Source of the DNA: Gordionus sp. m RMFG-2023
Taxonomy: Eukaryota; Nematomorpha; Gordioida; Chordodea; Parachordodidae
NCBI RefSeq assembly: GCF_954871325.1
Contig: NC_088777.1
Location: forward strand, 12,439,366 to 12,503,365
Length of the DNA: 64,000 nucleotides
Direction: 5' to 3'
How positions within the stretch are numbered: the stretch's first letter is position 1; every line of letters begins with the position of its first letter. Position numbers and translations under genes: made by a program. Below, one piece after another: positions 1 to 13,491 of the stretch. The notes under the pieces were generated by a model. The model ran no database searches. It was not told the DNA's origin and saw nothing but the letters and a program-made list of their open reading frames with translations.

Positions 1-442
1 ACAAATTACCTCTTCAAACAAACAGCCTGAAGCTGAAAATTAAGTCCATATATATGGAGAACTATAAATGATTGAAAGCAATTTCCAACCAAAATCTCCG
101 TATTTTTCTTCCAACTAAAAAATTGAGAACATAAGGCTATCATACGCATTTTAACGATCCCCATAATAAATTTTCTTTGTAGACATTCATGCATTTAAGA
201 GATTCAATATTAGGTATTTTATAAATTAAAGTTATTTTTGTCATAATGATAAAATTATTCTAACAAATTGAATATGTTGTTAATAAAAAATATTTTTATA
301 AATTTAAATGTTGATTTAATTTTGATTAGAATTATATTTATATAAAATAAATTTTAATATAATTTCAAATAGAGATAATGTAAATTACATATTTTTATAT
401 ATTATTATTCTAATTGGTTTCATGTAAATGTAGTAATACAAC
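1..442. other. AT-rich flank, nothing recognised
   Basis: Low-complexity AT-rich DNA. Short open frames on both strands have no recognisable domain. No RNA gene or bounded repeat was seen. Confidence 0.5.
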
Positions 443-2287
443 TACTAATTTATAAACAATACGACTACTAATTTATATTTCAATTTATTTCAAACATCAA
501 ATTTATATTAATTAATTTTCGAATATTCTATTCTATTTTTATATATAATATCTATGAATAATATTTTATTAATTTATTACATTTCCTTCAAACATTTTAA
601 AGTTAGATTTCTTCTATAAACCTCTTTGTAGGTTTACGGTTTCTTGATGAACAACGTAAAGTGGTATTTGTATTTGTGTTTGTATTTGCTTCATTCACTG
701 GCACAATCATTTCTGTTACTTCCAAAGAACTTTCATGATTTGGGATAACTAAACGATTTCTTAACTGATCTGCATGCTTCCGTAATGTTTTCCCAGAAGA
801 TTCAACAATATAAGAATAAAGTCCTATTCTTTCTTTAATTACTCCCTCTCTCCAATCATTGGTATTTAACAATATAGGTTGTGAGATTTTAAATTCTCTT
901 TCCTTTGAATGTAAATCATGATGAAGGCTTTGTCTATCATAGGCCATTACTATTTCTTGTTCGGCATTTGGTCGGATCCAATCCAGACTTGTTTTCAATT
1001 GCCTCCCAAACATAATTTTAGCAGGAGATCTCCTTGTGGAGTTATGCTCTCCCAATTGGTAGTGTTAAAACCTGTGTCATAGCTTCTTCGGGATCGCTAA
1101 TTGAATCTCTCGTCACATAATACCGACCTTTCAAAGTTCCAGCTAATCCATTAGTTTTTGGATGATAGGGTGCCGAACGTATATGACGTATGTTAATTAA
1201 ATCACAATATCTACTGAATTCCCCAGATAAGAATTGTGGTCCTTTGTCTGACACAATGTACTTAAGTATCCAAGCCTAGCAAACCATTTATTTAGTCGTT
1301 TTATCATAGCATCAGCAGTTGCATTAGATCAACTTCTAACCATGGTCTATTTTTCTGGCATCCAGAACATATTTTGATAAAATTTTCTATATCAACATCA
1401 CATCTGGGCCACCAACAATACAATCTAAAAATAGATTTCATTATATTTTCCCCAGGATGTCCCCGGTGAATCAATACTAACACTGCATTTCTTAATTTAT
1501 TAGGAATAACCAATCTCCCATTCCATTCTATAATATCACGATTGACAGAAAGCTCTTCCCGTCGATTATAATAATTAACTAATTCTTTATCTTTATGACG
1601 ATCAAAGTTTCGCCAATTTGCTGAATATGTATTGCTACTTTTTTTAATATTAAATCTTGCTTCGACTCTTATCGTAGAATATTTTCTGACAATTGCATAT
1701 AATCCAAATTAATACTTCGAATATCCAAAGCATGTTTAGAATCTTGATTCTCTTCCGAAATTTCTTGGTGTTTATTAATCATATCTTGAATTCTAGAATC
1801 TAGTGTTATGCAACATTTTTCTTTTTCAATATTGTTGACCAAATTGCGTATTTGTTTAATCATTACCTGACGGCATTTCTAAATTGAATGCTATAATCCA
1901 TGGTAATACGAAAAGTGGCACCCCAGTTGTATTCATTATTACCACTGATAGGATCCTTGTCTGTGATCCAATCCTAACATTGACTTGGGTCTCGCCCTTA
2001 ACGTTTAACGGATGATCACCATATGCAGTCAATGGACTGGTTGGCCTAATTTTTGGTCGCCCAATACTTGTCCATATATCAATTCCTAGCAATGACGATT
2101 GTGCATTATTGTCAAAATCAAATTCAACATCTAACCCATTTATCTCTACAACTACTAATTTAAACAATACGACTACTAATTTATATTTCAATTTATTTCA
2201 AACATCAAATTTATATTAATTAATTTTCGAATATTCTATTCTATTTTTATATATAATATCTATAAATAATATTTTATTAATTTATTA
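443..2287 (-). mobile_element. Ty3/gypsy-like LTR retroelement fossil
   Basis: Minus-strand pol remnants lie in this order from high to low coordinates: a retropepsin-like stretch at about 1860-2190, an integrase zinc-binding (H2C2) segment at about 1320-1513, an integrase-core segment near 1042-1254 with a DKGPQFLSGEF block, and an integrase C-terminal segment at 603-1055. The ends are a near-identical direct repeat of about 140 bp (443-583 and 2151-2287), possibly shortened LTRs. Reverse transcriptase was not recognised here. The element is broken in several places and is a fossil. The family call rests on protease and integrase resemblance. Confidence 0.75.
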
Positions 2288-3400
2288 CAAAATTCATCGA
2301 AACTTTTATCGCGAAACTTGCGAAACTATTACCTCGAATATCGTTAATCGCAAATAGATATTATAGCAAATCTTTTATCGTGAATCAACATTAGCAAATA
2401 CTATCCTGCAAATACAATATCTTGAAACAAATGTCGTAAAAAACCCTCATAGCCATCAAAATGAATACATTATATCGAATCGTTTATCATGAATTAATAA
2501 TCGTGGAAATTTTATAGCACAGCAAAGCCCAAATCGCGAAGACAATATAGCGAAAACTATTTCGCCGAACATATATCTCTAAGATAATTTATCGAATTTA
2601 ATATCATGAAGTTAATATTGCGATTGCCAATAGTGACTATTTTGTGACATTTATTTCCATGATTAATTAAAATGTTTTTAAAATGGGTACAAGATTAATT
2701 GAATGATGGAGTTTTTATTATCTTTTAGCCTTAATAAATTTATATAATTATTATTATTTGGTTTATAAAATTAATTATTTAAATAAAGAAATTTGCTATC
2801 CTGCCCGCTGCTTTTCCTCGAAGTCTTATTATATAAGAATCGCCCACAAGGAATCTAGGCTTTATTAATATGATCATTGAGATCATTAGTTAAACCTTGA
2901 TCCTTATTAGCAAAAGAGATATCTGGGTTGCTCTAATATTTATTGTCGAAAGTACTTAATATTTATAAATTAATCAATCAGTTTTACCAGTCAATAACCA
3001 AAATAGAGTTATAAACTATTAGATTGTCTTTATTGAATTTTGAATGGCGATTCAAAAATAAATTACATCTAAGTATAAGGGATTTCTCTAATTCAAAATA
3101 TTTGGGATTTTATGATTTTACGATCTTTAAAGATATTTTTTTTTATCTCTTCTGTTTACTTAGATATGAAAAGACTCACCCTTGAGCATTAAATTTGCCT
3201 AATTTTGGCGAGCATTAATTTTGAAGTTTAGCCAATATATAATGCTTAATTGCAATATATATAGATTGGTAATACAGCATATATTATTTTTTTTCCATTA
3301 ATTACTCATAATTAAAACTACAAGTAATTATTACTGAATTCCTAAAAGATGATTTTGCTAAGTAAAATTTTTTATTTCTGGTATTGGCAGCTCGAGACCC
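2283..3400 (-). mobile_element. Partial copy of CGCGA-rich hAT-like element
   Basis: This stretch is the reverse complement of about 21500-22609, with many substitutions. It includes the CGCGAA-rich subterminal block (2283-2640) and the unique interior up to about 3400, where similarity stops. No transposase frame is visible, so it is a truncated non-autonomous copy. The fuller copy lies in NADSYN1 intron 4. Confidence 0.7.
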
Positions 3401-3489
3401 GTCTTCCATCTTGATATTTTGAGGGTGTTAAGGTTGGCAGGGAATTAGACATGATTAAAAAAGTAATTTTAAGATTTTTATTTATCTAT

Positions 3490-3560
3490 ATTATAATTTT
3501 CCGATGTCTTCACTACGTCATCGCTACGTCATGTCATCGGTAGGTATTTATTTTTATTTT
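3490..3560 (+). repeat. CGATG hairpin repeat, copy 1
   Basis: A segment with the inverted words CCGATGTC and GACATCGG around CGTCA motifs. It matches the reverse complement of 60870-60945, including the flanking ATTATAATTTTCCGATGTC. It is probably the end of an unclassified repeat family. Confidence 0.5.
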
Positions 3561-4792
3561 TTCTATTTGTTGATTTTATTTATTTATTTTATACAAACAG
3601 ATGAATGGAATTTCGAGAATTGATGGTGTACACATACCTAACATGGATTGAGAGATTTGAAAAATCGTCTTTGAATTGATAAAAACAATATTCCCTCAAC
3701 TTTGTAAATATGAATGAGACTTTTTATTTCACTTAATCCTTTCTTTATTTTTTAGATTACCTTATCAATTTTCATCTCATATTATCAATTACACATTAAT
3801 GAAATCTCTACAAGATACTCAACTTGTATATTCATTTTGAACATACTCACAATTTTTGTCAGTACTTACATTACAATTTTTTATACTCACATTTTTCTTT
3901 CATAACCAATAATTAAGAAGATAACCAAGTATATTCAAATATTTAAATATTCGTATCCTAACCTATTTATAATCTCTACAAATAACTCTTTCTTTATTTT
4001 TTTCCCCTCCCTTAATGAATTTATTTCTCACTAAATGTTATTATCTCATTCCTTTCTTTCTATCTCTATTATCTATTAACCACTATTTCTCAAAACCTTA
4101 TCAATTCCTTTAATTTAATTTTTATAATATAATAATTTATACCTTCCCTTTTGCCCCCTTTTTTAATCTTATTTTTTAATTACCTTACAATTAATTAACC
4201 TTAATCTTAATAACATTACATTCATCATGTTATTTTTTAACTTTTAGAATATCATAATAGGCTTGATAAGTCCCCCAAAATTTTTTGATGACAGCCCTCC
4301 AACTACTAGAAATATGCATCTAATATTGACCCATCTACTGGTTTTACATTGTTTTAATGTTTGTTTAATTTCAACAATAGTTTATTTATATTTTTGCCTG
4401 ATTTCTTTATTTGTCTAGGCTAACCCTAATCCCTCACATTGCTACAAAACATGATGAATCTATTATTAAAGATAAGCAAAGAAAATAATGACGATTAAAC
4501 AAAAGCCTTACACATTATAGAGTTACTGGTAGACAAAATAATAAAGAACTACGCTTGAAATGAACTCATCTGGAGGTTTACTATTTTTTTTTATATTATG
4601 TTTTATATCTACGTTTATTTTATTTTTACCCAGTTCTCCAAATTATACTATCACTACTACCACAATCCCTATGCGTCCGCTTATTTTTTAACAAATATAA
4701 ACATTTAATTCTGTACTATCATTCACTTCACTAGGAGTTAATATAAATATTACTTTATCCGATTCTCTGAGAATCATGAATATTTAGAGGAA
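3561..4792. other. AT-rich region, nothing recognised
   Basis: Pyrimidine-rich AT sequence with no coding frame, RNA gene or bounded repeat that I can support. Confidence 0.4.
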
Positions 4793-5723
4793 TGTTCAAA
4801 CTTGAACGTACAGTACGGCCAATTTCATCAACTTTATTAATGGAAAATATGCAGTAGTTCTGTCTTGGCCTTTAAAACAATACTTACGAGCTACGACCGT
4901 TTTATGGTTGAGTTAACATTGTTGTTCATGATTCTATTTTAGAAGGGGATACCAATGCTGACATTGACAGAAATATCGTTTTGCATGTTCAAACTTGAAT
5001 GTACAGTACGGCCAATTTTATCAACTTTATTACTGGAAATATATGCAGTAGTCAGCGTCTACATGAGCAGGAAGGAACAGTTTGCACCCTATTTTTTAAT
5101 GGGGGTAGGATAAGTTTTGGGGTTATCTATTGAATTTTGAGATGAAATAGGACAAAATTTATATTAATACTTTTATTATAGAACTATTATGATACAATTC
5201 ATCGACCAAATCTATATATTGCAAACAATCATACACATTGTTTTCCAAATAAAACTTTACATTTAAGAGGTTTAGATATTTCAGCAAGCTCATAAAGTTA
5301 TAATAATGAATTCATTATAAATAATGGAGAATTGAATTGAATTTATTATTTAAAAGATAAATTCTTTATATTCACAAAATATCGATAGTTGGTAGTAGAG
5401 ATAGATTAATTTAAGTTATCCTTTATAAATTCTCAGAAAAGAGTATCATTATAATTAAAAAGGCGAAAATAATAATGGGAAAATATTGCCGCAGAAGGTG
5501 GTGCGAATTTTTTAGGGGGGTAGACATAGGTTTTTGAAGGGGTGTTGCATCCAGTGAAAATCCTGTCATGTAGACGCTGGCAGTAGTTCTGTCGTGGTCT
5601 ATATAACAATACTTATGACCGTTTTATGGTTGAGTTAACATTGTCGTTCATGATTCTATTTTAGAGGGGGATACCAATGCTGACATTGACAGAAATATCG
5701 TTTTGCGTTCTTCTTTTACCAGT
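4793..5723 (+). repeat. Tandem duplication of ~190 bp, second copy split
   Basis: The first copy is about 4793-4983. The second starts at about 4984, is interrupted at 5053 by a MITE, and resumes after 5587 to about 5723. Shared words include AACTTGAAYGTACAGTACGG and GATACCAATGCTGACATTGA. The first copy shows what the second looked like before the insertion. Confidence 0.8.
5053..5579 (+). mobile_element. hAT-type MITE, 8-bp target duplication
   Basis: A 527-bp element with terminal inverted repeats CAGCGTCTACATGA at the left and its complement at the right. It is flanked by the 8-bp duplication GCAGTAGT (5045-5052 and 5580-5587). The empty site exists in the neighbouring duplicated unit (ATGCAGTAGTTCTGTC), so the insertion is directly visible. 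It has no coding capacity. An 8-bp duplication with CAG termini fits the hAT superfamily. Confidence 0.88.
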
Positions 5724-5977
5724 ATCCCAAGGCATGGGCATATCATCTTTATCAGGACGTAATGTGTTTTGTACACTGCTTTGTTAATCCATCATCACTT
5801 TCATCTACAACCCTAAATGATATAAAATTATACATTAATTATTTCCTCTCCAGACGACCGCCCAGATTTATTTTGTCGCTTTTCCATCAAAAATTAAAAT
5901 GTCAACAAGGATTTGCTCTTAATTTTATCAAATACATAATTAATAATCCTCATCATTTTTTAAAAAAATTATCCTAA
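5680..5977 (+). other. Unassigned coding remnant, possibly Helitron Rep-like
   Basis: Short frames read NIVLRSSFTSIPRHG near 5690-5740 and RPPRFILSLFHQKLK near 5850-5900. These vaguely recall the ILPSSFTGSPRYM and RPDxxxRVFxxKL blocks of Helitron replication initiators. The similarity is weak and in separate frames. I treat it as a hint only. It could equally be chance in a duplicated non-coding unit. Confidence 0.2.
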
Positions 5978-7989
5978 ATTTATATGTCAATAAAAAAAAA
6001 TATCTTAAAAAATATATAAATAATTTGCATCTAAGTTTCATTAGTGTTTAATGGCATTTTTGTAATTTAAATTAAATAGACAGCATTTTTTTTTTTACTT
6101 AACATAAAAAAATATAAATCCCTTATCAAATTCTTTGACAAATAATTTCAGAAATGCAAGACATACATTAAATTTATCTGAAAAACAACAATAACCTTAT
6201 ATAATAGACAACATATTTTTTAGATATAATTTTAATTGATCATATTACAAAAAAATATAAGAGTCGGTTATTTTTATTTTATTTGTCATGATTCTCTAAT
6301 AAGTGGTTGCCCAGGCCTTCCCAGTTTCCCCATATACGGAATTTACATGTTTTTTTCCATATTAGACTAATTGGTAAGTCAGATATTTCCCGTTCATGTG
6401 ATGATATTAAAAATTTAACTATCTCCAAGGCGGGAAAAAATTTTCAAAATTATAATGGGTAGGACTGGGCTTGGAACCTCAAAATTAATATTAGCTTGCA
6501 CCTGACTTGGGAATATCTTTTATAAATTATTAAGGATTGAACTGGGCTTGATAAACTTTTTTACAATTATAAGATCTTGGATGCTTCCTAATATTGTGAA
6601 CTTGAACCTGGCATGACATCTATCGTAAAAAATCATTATTTAAAAAATATTTAACTGAAAATACAATATAATTTTTCTCTTTATATAGTTTACAATATCA
6701 ATTTATATAAAAAAATTTATCAAATACAAACTATTGAGTTATTATCATACAATGAGTCCATAAGGTTAATATATTAAAGAATAAAATAAAATCAATCTTT
6801 AAGGTTAATATTGAGTTAATAGATAGCGAAAAATAAATATTAAAGGACATCACATTAGAGGGGTACCAGGGTGATAGATACATAATGTTTTTACTTTTCT
6901 TTTGTAAAATATAATTTGTTTATTTAAAATTTTTAATTAAAAAATATGTGTATTACATTATTTAATAAATACCACGTTCTGAGAAAAGTAAATAGATGAA
7001 GTCAAAAAAAATATCTTACAATTTGTAGAATGAATATATTTATATTAAGTTAATATAACAGCGAAAAACAAGATTATTCAATTAAATTTAAAATATTATA
7101 AGAGTTTAAATGCGTATAATTATTTACAATTTTTTTAAAATATATTAAGAGTATTCAATTAAAATGCATGGCAGAAATATAGATTTTCAGAATATAGGAG
7201 GTTAAGCTTAAAATCAGGTTAAAATAACCACAGTCAGTATCAGCGAAGCTAAAAAATTACGTGAAACGTGATATAGCCTTCTAGCGTTGAGTTCAACATA
7301 GCTACGCAAGGGTTTCCTCATTTCCATCTAATTGGAAAAATTTAATTTGGGTGTAAAAATAAAGATATGAGGAGCCCTCCATACATTTTGGGGCTAGTCG
7401 CACTTACTTGTATGCACAAACATTTTGAAAAAAAGTTGTTTAAACGTCTATAGGCTTAATAAAAAAGGAGTGGGGCAAAAAAAGAGCCTATACCCAAGAA
7501 CTGCAGTATAATTTAATTACTTTAAAGGTTGGAAGGTGGACAAATTTTAAGTTTAAGATATCTTTGTGTAAGTGCTATATTATTTCAAAAATGGTTTTGA
7601 GAAAATTTTTTGAATAAAATTTTGAAATATACCATGAAAATCCAGAATTTAAAAATTATAAAAAATAATAATATATTGAATAAAATTTTGTAAAAAGATA
7701 TAGTGATTTTAAATAAAGATAAATAAAATAAAAGTTTTAAATAAATTTTAAATAATATCAATCTTGCCTCTTCTGCCTTCTATGAGTTATCATGGTGGCA
7801 GAAAAGCTACTTTGGAGATTTTTTTAGATATTTTTCAGAGATAAATTTAAGATATGATTTTAGATACTAAAATATGGTGAAACTAGATTAAAGAGGATTA
7901 TGGAATATGATGTTTATTTAATTCTAAAACATGTAAGAGATGATTAAAATGTAAAATTAAAAATAAATAAAATAAAATTTTTATAATAA
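5978..7989. other. AT-rich region, nothing recognised
   Basis: No supported gene, RNA or bounded repeat. Dispersed AT-rich sequence with a few higher-GC patches (about 6300-6620 and 7240-7420) that I could not match to anything else in the window. Confidence 0.4.
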
Positions 7990-8873
7990 AATCTCTAAAA
8001 TATGAATAAACCAATATGGGGCCATAATAATAAAACAAAATTCATAGATTAATTAGAAGATTATTTAATATATTATGATATTAAAAATATTTCAAGTTTA
8101 ATACATAATTTACCAGATGATTTATTTTTAGCTATGGACGCAGTGGTACCAAAAGATGGAAGTTTAAGTTATGAAGAAGCAATGTTTATAATAAAATATT
8201 TATGTAATTATAAATCGGTAAAGGAGATAAAAGAAATGTCTAGATCAAATAATATATTTTATCTTAAAAAAAATTTTCAATGTCAAAATTATAAAAATAA
8301 TCCAAATAATGAGTATTATCGGGAAAGAGACAATTATGATAACAATAATAAAAATTATTATGAAAATAGAAAATTAGATAATAAATATTATGAAGATACA
8401 TATTACAATAAAAGGCGTGAGCATTATAATTATAATATAAATATCGTAATAATAAAAACTTGAATAAAATTGAATTATGTAAATTAGTATCAAATGTTAA
8501 AAACGAAATAAATTCTTATAAATTAAATAAAATAAATTATATGATAAAAATTGAAGAAATAATTGTGATTAAAGAAAATAATGAAATAAACATTAAAGAA
8601 AATAATAAAATAAAAACTTTTATAATTAATAAAAAATTTAAAAAAACTTTGGAAATAAAGAAAATTAAAACAAATATTAAAAAGAGAGGCAAGGTAATTA
8701 AATATCTTGATGTAGAAAAAGTTTTTAAGAATATGATATGGAGATCGTATGTTGAAAATAGAGGGCTAAAGAGAAATTTTTTTATAAAAAACAATTTGAA
8801 GATAAATTATGATATGAAAAAATTGTTTAAATTGAAAAATAAGGGAGTAAAATTTAAAAATAAAAATAATTGA
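7990..8873 (+). mobile_element. Gag-like, Asn/Tyr-rich retroelement remnant
   Basis: Adjacent + strand frames cover this stretch. The first part has a helical acidic/hydrophobic block (LPDDLFLAMDAVVPKDG around 8115-8165) and runs into a tail very rich in Asn, Tyr, Arg and Lys. The second part is Lys/Asn/Ile-rich without a recognised domain. A similar Asn/Tyr/Arg-rich tail precedes the protease of the Ty3-like element at 14246-15852, so a gag remnant of an LTR-type element is the best guess. It is broken; age unknown. AT-driven codon use makes any similarity search difficult. Confidence 0.35.
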
Positions 8874-10199
8874 AATTTAATAATAAATAAAATTATTATA
8901 TAAAACGCTACAATTATAAATATTCTATGATTCTATATCCCAAATTATGATTCTTATTCTATGAATGATTCCAATAAATTATTTATCCCTTTATCATTTC
9001 AATTATTCCAAAATTATTTTATTCGAAATAAATTGATCATAATATTAATTACAAACAATGATAATAAATAACGAGATGAACAAGCTAATGTGATGATGAT
9101 GATCAAGCGAATGATTAGACGATAAAGATAACAAGCTTAGAACAAACCAATGAAAAAGATATGACTGAGGCTAAGCGACGAACATAATATAAGGAAAATT
9201 CTACAACAAAGCAGAAAGATTTTTAGAGGGGGAAGAAGTTAACAAGTTCAAGGTCAAAATTCACAAATTTTTAAGTCAAGTTCAAAATCGAGAATATGAC
9301 TTACGACCTAGAAAAATGATTATTATAAATAAATAAAATTTTGATAAAAAATATGTATGTAAAAATTTGAAAGCGAAATGGAAATGGGATGTTCAATATA
9401 AACAGCAAGTCAACAAATGAAGTTCAACAAACATGATTCAATGGACAAACTAACTCAAGCCATAACGATAGTTCAATAGTCAAACAAACTTAAGCCGCAC
9501 TAACAAATGACTAACGGAGCAATCGAGAAACAAATGACTAGTGATGAAGATGAGAAACTGAGGAAAGAAGTCACTTAAAAGAAAAATGAAATGTTAAATA
9601 TATTTTGTACGACCTTTTCGTACTTTTCTTTTTGCTAAATATATTTCGTACGACCTTTTAAAAAGTTAACATACTTTTCTTTTTATATATATAAAAACTT
9701 TAAATTAACTTAAATTGTTCTTTTCGTAAAGTAACTTTAAAACAAATCTTAAATTGTATATATGTAAATATTTATAAAAATGATAATATATATAGTATTG
9801 AAAAATTGTAAAAAAGTAGTAGATTAATAAATTATTAATCAAATTTATTCGTCGCCTTCCGTGAAATATCACATATCCTTTGAAAACTAAATCTTTATAG
9901 TAAATTGTAGTAATTAAAATTGTCTTGGGATGTGTTTGATAATAATTTTACAATTTGATCGAAGTTTGGATTGCTAATTTTTATTTTTTTTAATGCGAAA
10001 CAGTTTTTTGATAGATTTCATACAGTAGTTTAGTTTTATAAAATTTTTTATATTAATATTTAGTTCCATCACATCATTTATAGTTTAGTACCATAGTGAC
10101 TTGTATTTTGTGTACTGTTTCCCTTTGTATGTGTAAAGACATGCTTAGGCATCGTGTACTAGATTGTGATCAGAATTTCTTATTATGTGAGCTAGGAAC
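8874..10199. other. AT-rich region with short internal repeats
   Basis: Contains A-rich low-complexity sequence (9050-9580) and two imperfect copies of a TACGACCTTTT-containing word around 9600-9680. No gene was recognised. Its left part may be the untranslated remainder of the gag-like remnant just upstream. Confidence 0.35.
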
Positions 10200-12770
10200 T
10201 GAATTCGACGTTTTTTTAATATTATGTTAATTGGAGTATGATTTGAGTTTTCCAAAGATTTGAGTTTGAGATGATTTTTGGGTAGAAGATATCACTGATT
10301 GTCGGTAGGCAATTATTTATGAAGGATTGCAATCTCCTGTTCTCTGTTTTATTTATTTCCCATATGTCTCCACCAAAAAGCAATATTGAAATTATTGTTG
10401 AGTTAAAGAATCTTAGTCTGGACACTGATATCTCTTTGATTTTCAATATTTTCATATACATATAAAAGGCACCCCTCGCCTTTTGTATTCAAATCATCAC
10501 TCCAACTGCCTTTTTAACGTTAAACCTAAATATTTTATTTTGTCCACGATTTTAACTACATTTCCTCCAAATGTAAGATTTTTGAGCGGCGGTGTGTTAG
10601 GGGAGGGTAGAATAAATGTTTTGTTGAAAATTGCTAGTCCCACTCTTTGACTCAAAATCTCTAGTAGGTAGAGTAAGTTTTTGGTAACGTTTATGCTCTT
10701 GGAGATTACGACTATGTCATCAGCGTATGATATTATTCTGTTTGCAATACATAGTATCATTAGGCCCTAAATCTATTAGATCAGCTGCATAGTACATTTT
10801 ATGACTTAGTTTATTATGATGTTGAACAGGAGTGGCGATAGAGTGCAGTCTTAATTCCTTTTTTATTCTGAAGGAAGGGGATAGACCAATTTAGAATAGT
10901 GATTTTTTAGGGTGAGAATGATGTTGGGTTCAATCCCACATCCTGACAGCGTTTCTCATAGTGCATCAGCGTTTCCCATAGTGCATCATGGTTAACATTA
11001 TCGAGGGCTCTGTTAAAATCTATAAAAGTGAAATAGGCAGGTATTATATATTTACAACAGTTCTGTATAGTTATTTTGTGGGCTAATATTGGCTCCAGTA
11101 TGTTTTTATTTGTCCTGTATGCGCAAAGAAAAGGTGTGATGAAGATGGCATGATTTTATTTTTTTGAAGGAACACAAAGATCTTTGGGACACAGGATGTT
11201 AAGGTTATGGCTCGTTAATCTGTAAATTTTAGTGGGTCTTTAATTTTAGGGAAGTTGCATAGGTAGGATTTGTTCCATTCAACTGAAGTGTTTCCACTCT
11301 CCCATATTTTGTCGAAGAGGATTAATGAGAAGGACGATATTGTCAAAGGTGCTATTTTCAGGTATTCTGCCATAAAATTATCTAGCCCCGGAGCTTTGTT
11401 TTTCCGTATTTTCTTGATTACATTGGATATTTCATTTATGGAAAAATCAGATGTGGTGGGGCAAGGTATGTAATTAAGTTTGTTGATATAATTGCTCTCC
11501 GTGAGTCAAACTGTCATGTAGTAATCAAGCCATAATGCTATTTATTTATCTTGGTCAAAAATTACATTTCCATTCCCTAAAAAAATAGAGGGGAGTTTCT
11601 TAAAACTGCACTACAAGGTTTACAGAAAATTTTTATTTTTCTATAAGCGTCATAAATCCTATACTCTTTCATGTCTTTATCAATATCAAAGGCTTTTTTC
11701 GCATTACAAATCCTTCTGTCTCATAGCAATCTTTGAATGTACTTCCATAAGTCATTATTCAGAGCATTCTCCATTCTTAGTTGATTCATTTTATCCAAAG
11801 TGTCATTAGACATACAGGATTTACATTCGGCAGCCTATCACATGAATCTCTTTTGAATAATTTCCAGCATTTTTCTATATTTCCGTGCATGATTACATTC
11901 AGAAAGTTACCTCTTTTTTGATCTAATGTAAGATCAAAGTATTTGATCTTCCAGCGTTTGTAGTTTGCTGAGTTGGCATGTAAAGTTTATTTTCAGAGGA
12001 TTTGTATTAGATCTCATCGAAGTTGGTCTGCTACTATTATAATAACCCCATATATTTTTTAGGTGATAATAGCTATGAGCATTTTATGATCTGATAGATT
12101 TATAATGGTTGATGCCTTTACATCATCGAACCATTGGTGAATATCAGATATGAAGAAATTTATATGATATTTCTGCCCAGCTCTCACAAAAGTGTAGGTA
12201 TTTATTTCGCTGTGACAAAAGAAAATGTTTTCAATTGAAGTTTTTGTTTGCAAAAATCTAGGAATTTCTTGCTATCTTCACTCTCTGGTTGTTGTATAGT
12301 GGTATCCCCAATGACACTCTGCTGATATAATCTGCTTCTTTACCGATCTTCATGTTTAGATCACCTAAAACTATTATATTATATAGGGAGGTATTTATCA
12401 TTATATCAATAGCCTGATCTTTCGCCTATTTGGTGGGGCATGAAAATTTGAAATTATTGTTGGCCTAAAATTTGTGTTTAAATAAAGAAGACCGCATCTT
12501 TCAGATATGGGCATAAATTTGATGACAAATTTGTGTATTCATTTGTTTATTATGAATGCTACCCCGGACCAGCTGTTGGAAGTGGTTCCCGAGCAAATTT
12601 TTTTATAATCATTGAAGTTTGCAGTATTATTTCCTGGACAATGGATTTCCTGAATACCTATGTTATCTACTTTCTCCGCTTTTAACATCCTTAAGATAAC
12701 TGATAGTTTGTTTTTCATTCCATTAATGTTAAGGAAGCCATTTATAACTTGCCAGCGAATTTATTCTCCA
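10200..12770 (-). mobile_element. LINE with AP endonuclease and reverse transcriptase
   Basis: A degenerate non-LTR retrotransposon on the minus strand. From high to low coordinates: the N-terminal part of an apurinic endonuclease (GIQEIHCPGNN near 12640, a SWSGVAFI block near 12560), the endonuclease C-terminal block with LSDHKML (near 12080), RT motif A (DFNRALDNVNHDALW near 10980-11025), RT motif B region (LSPLLFNI-like near 10830), the catalytic YADD box (ISYADDIVVIS near 10700), and a C-terminal LLFGGDIWE region with a Leu/Gln-rich helix near 10260-10420. The last block resembles CR1/RTE-like pols, but I would not name the clade. Several frameshifts and stops are present, and a 25-bp tandem duplication (about 10950-10990) falls in the RT. 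It is inactive. Confidence 0.85.
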
Positions 12771-13421
12771 TAATTAGTTAATAAAATACTAATTTAGGAA
12801 GTTTAGTTCGAATAACAACTTAAATGATTTAGGGCAAGGAGAAGTAAACTAACATTCTGCTAACTACTGTGAGGAGAGAAAAAAGAGGTAGTGGACCCTA
12901 ACTATAAAAATGGAGAGACTAATTAACGGATAGAAGGATAACGATTTATATGAGTCGAAAAAAAAATTAAGGAAGGGAACTAATCACAAAGAAAGTTTTA
13001 TAAGTGATGAAAAAAAATATTCAAACAAGAGCAAAAAGGTGACTAGAAGGAATTAATTTAGAAGATGTAATAAACGGTATCTAGCTAACGAAATAGTGTA
13101 AATCTTATTTCTTAGGTAAAAAGATTTTGGACCTCATTAATTATTTTAGTAATTTGAGTTACCCGAGATTACACCACAAACATGGTTCCGCCATTGTTAT
13201 GATTTAAGAATATAGAAAATATGTACATTGGATTCCATAGGGAAGCCCATCAAAAAAATATTAAAAGGGAGTTGTCATGTAGGACAAATTTCAATTAAGA
13301 ACGATAAATTTTGAGAAATAGCAAGACCTTCGAGAAAAATTAAAGGGACCAACCAAGGGAAGAAAAATAAAGAAAACAATTACAGTAAGAAATGGAAAAG
13401 GAGCAATATATTAACCTCTAT
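12771..13421. other. Region without recognised features
   Basis: A-rich and purine-rich sequence after the LINE 5' end. It may include the LINE 5' untranslated region. No coding frame is supported. Confidence 0.35.
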
Positions 13422-13470
13422 TCCGGTGTGCTCGCTTGAATCCGAGTTTTTTAAGTTAAGCAGCGATATA
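13422..13470 (+). ncRNA. 5S rRNA-like fragment (possible SINE3 head)
   Basis: The words CTCGCTTGAATCCGAG and AAGTTAAGCAGCG resemble the internal promoter part of 5S rRNA (CTCGTCCGATC...GAAGTTAAGCAGCG). The match covers roughly 45 bp with an insertion, and neither 5S terminus is present. It is not a functional 5S gene. It could be a 5S-derived SINE piece or a chance match to the 13-nt A-box block. Confidence 0.35.
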
Positions 13471-13491
13471 AAACTAAAAAAAATAATTATT

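Noticed and set aside
8537-8794. An 85-codon minus-strand frame of Ile, Phe and Leu
   Set aside because: Antisense of the Lys/Asn/Ile-rich gag-like remnant. It follows from AT-rich composition.
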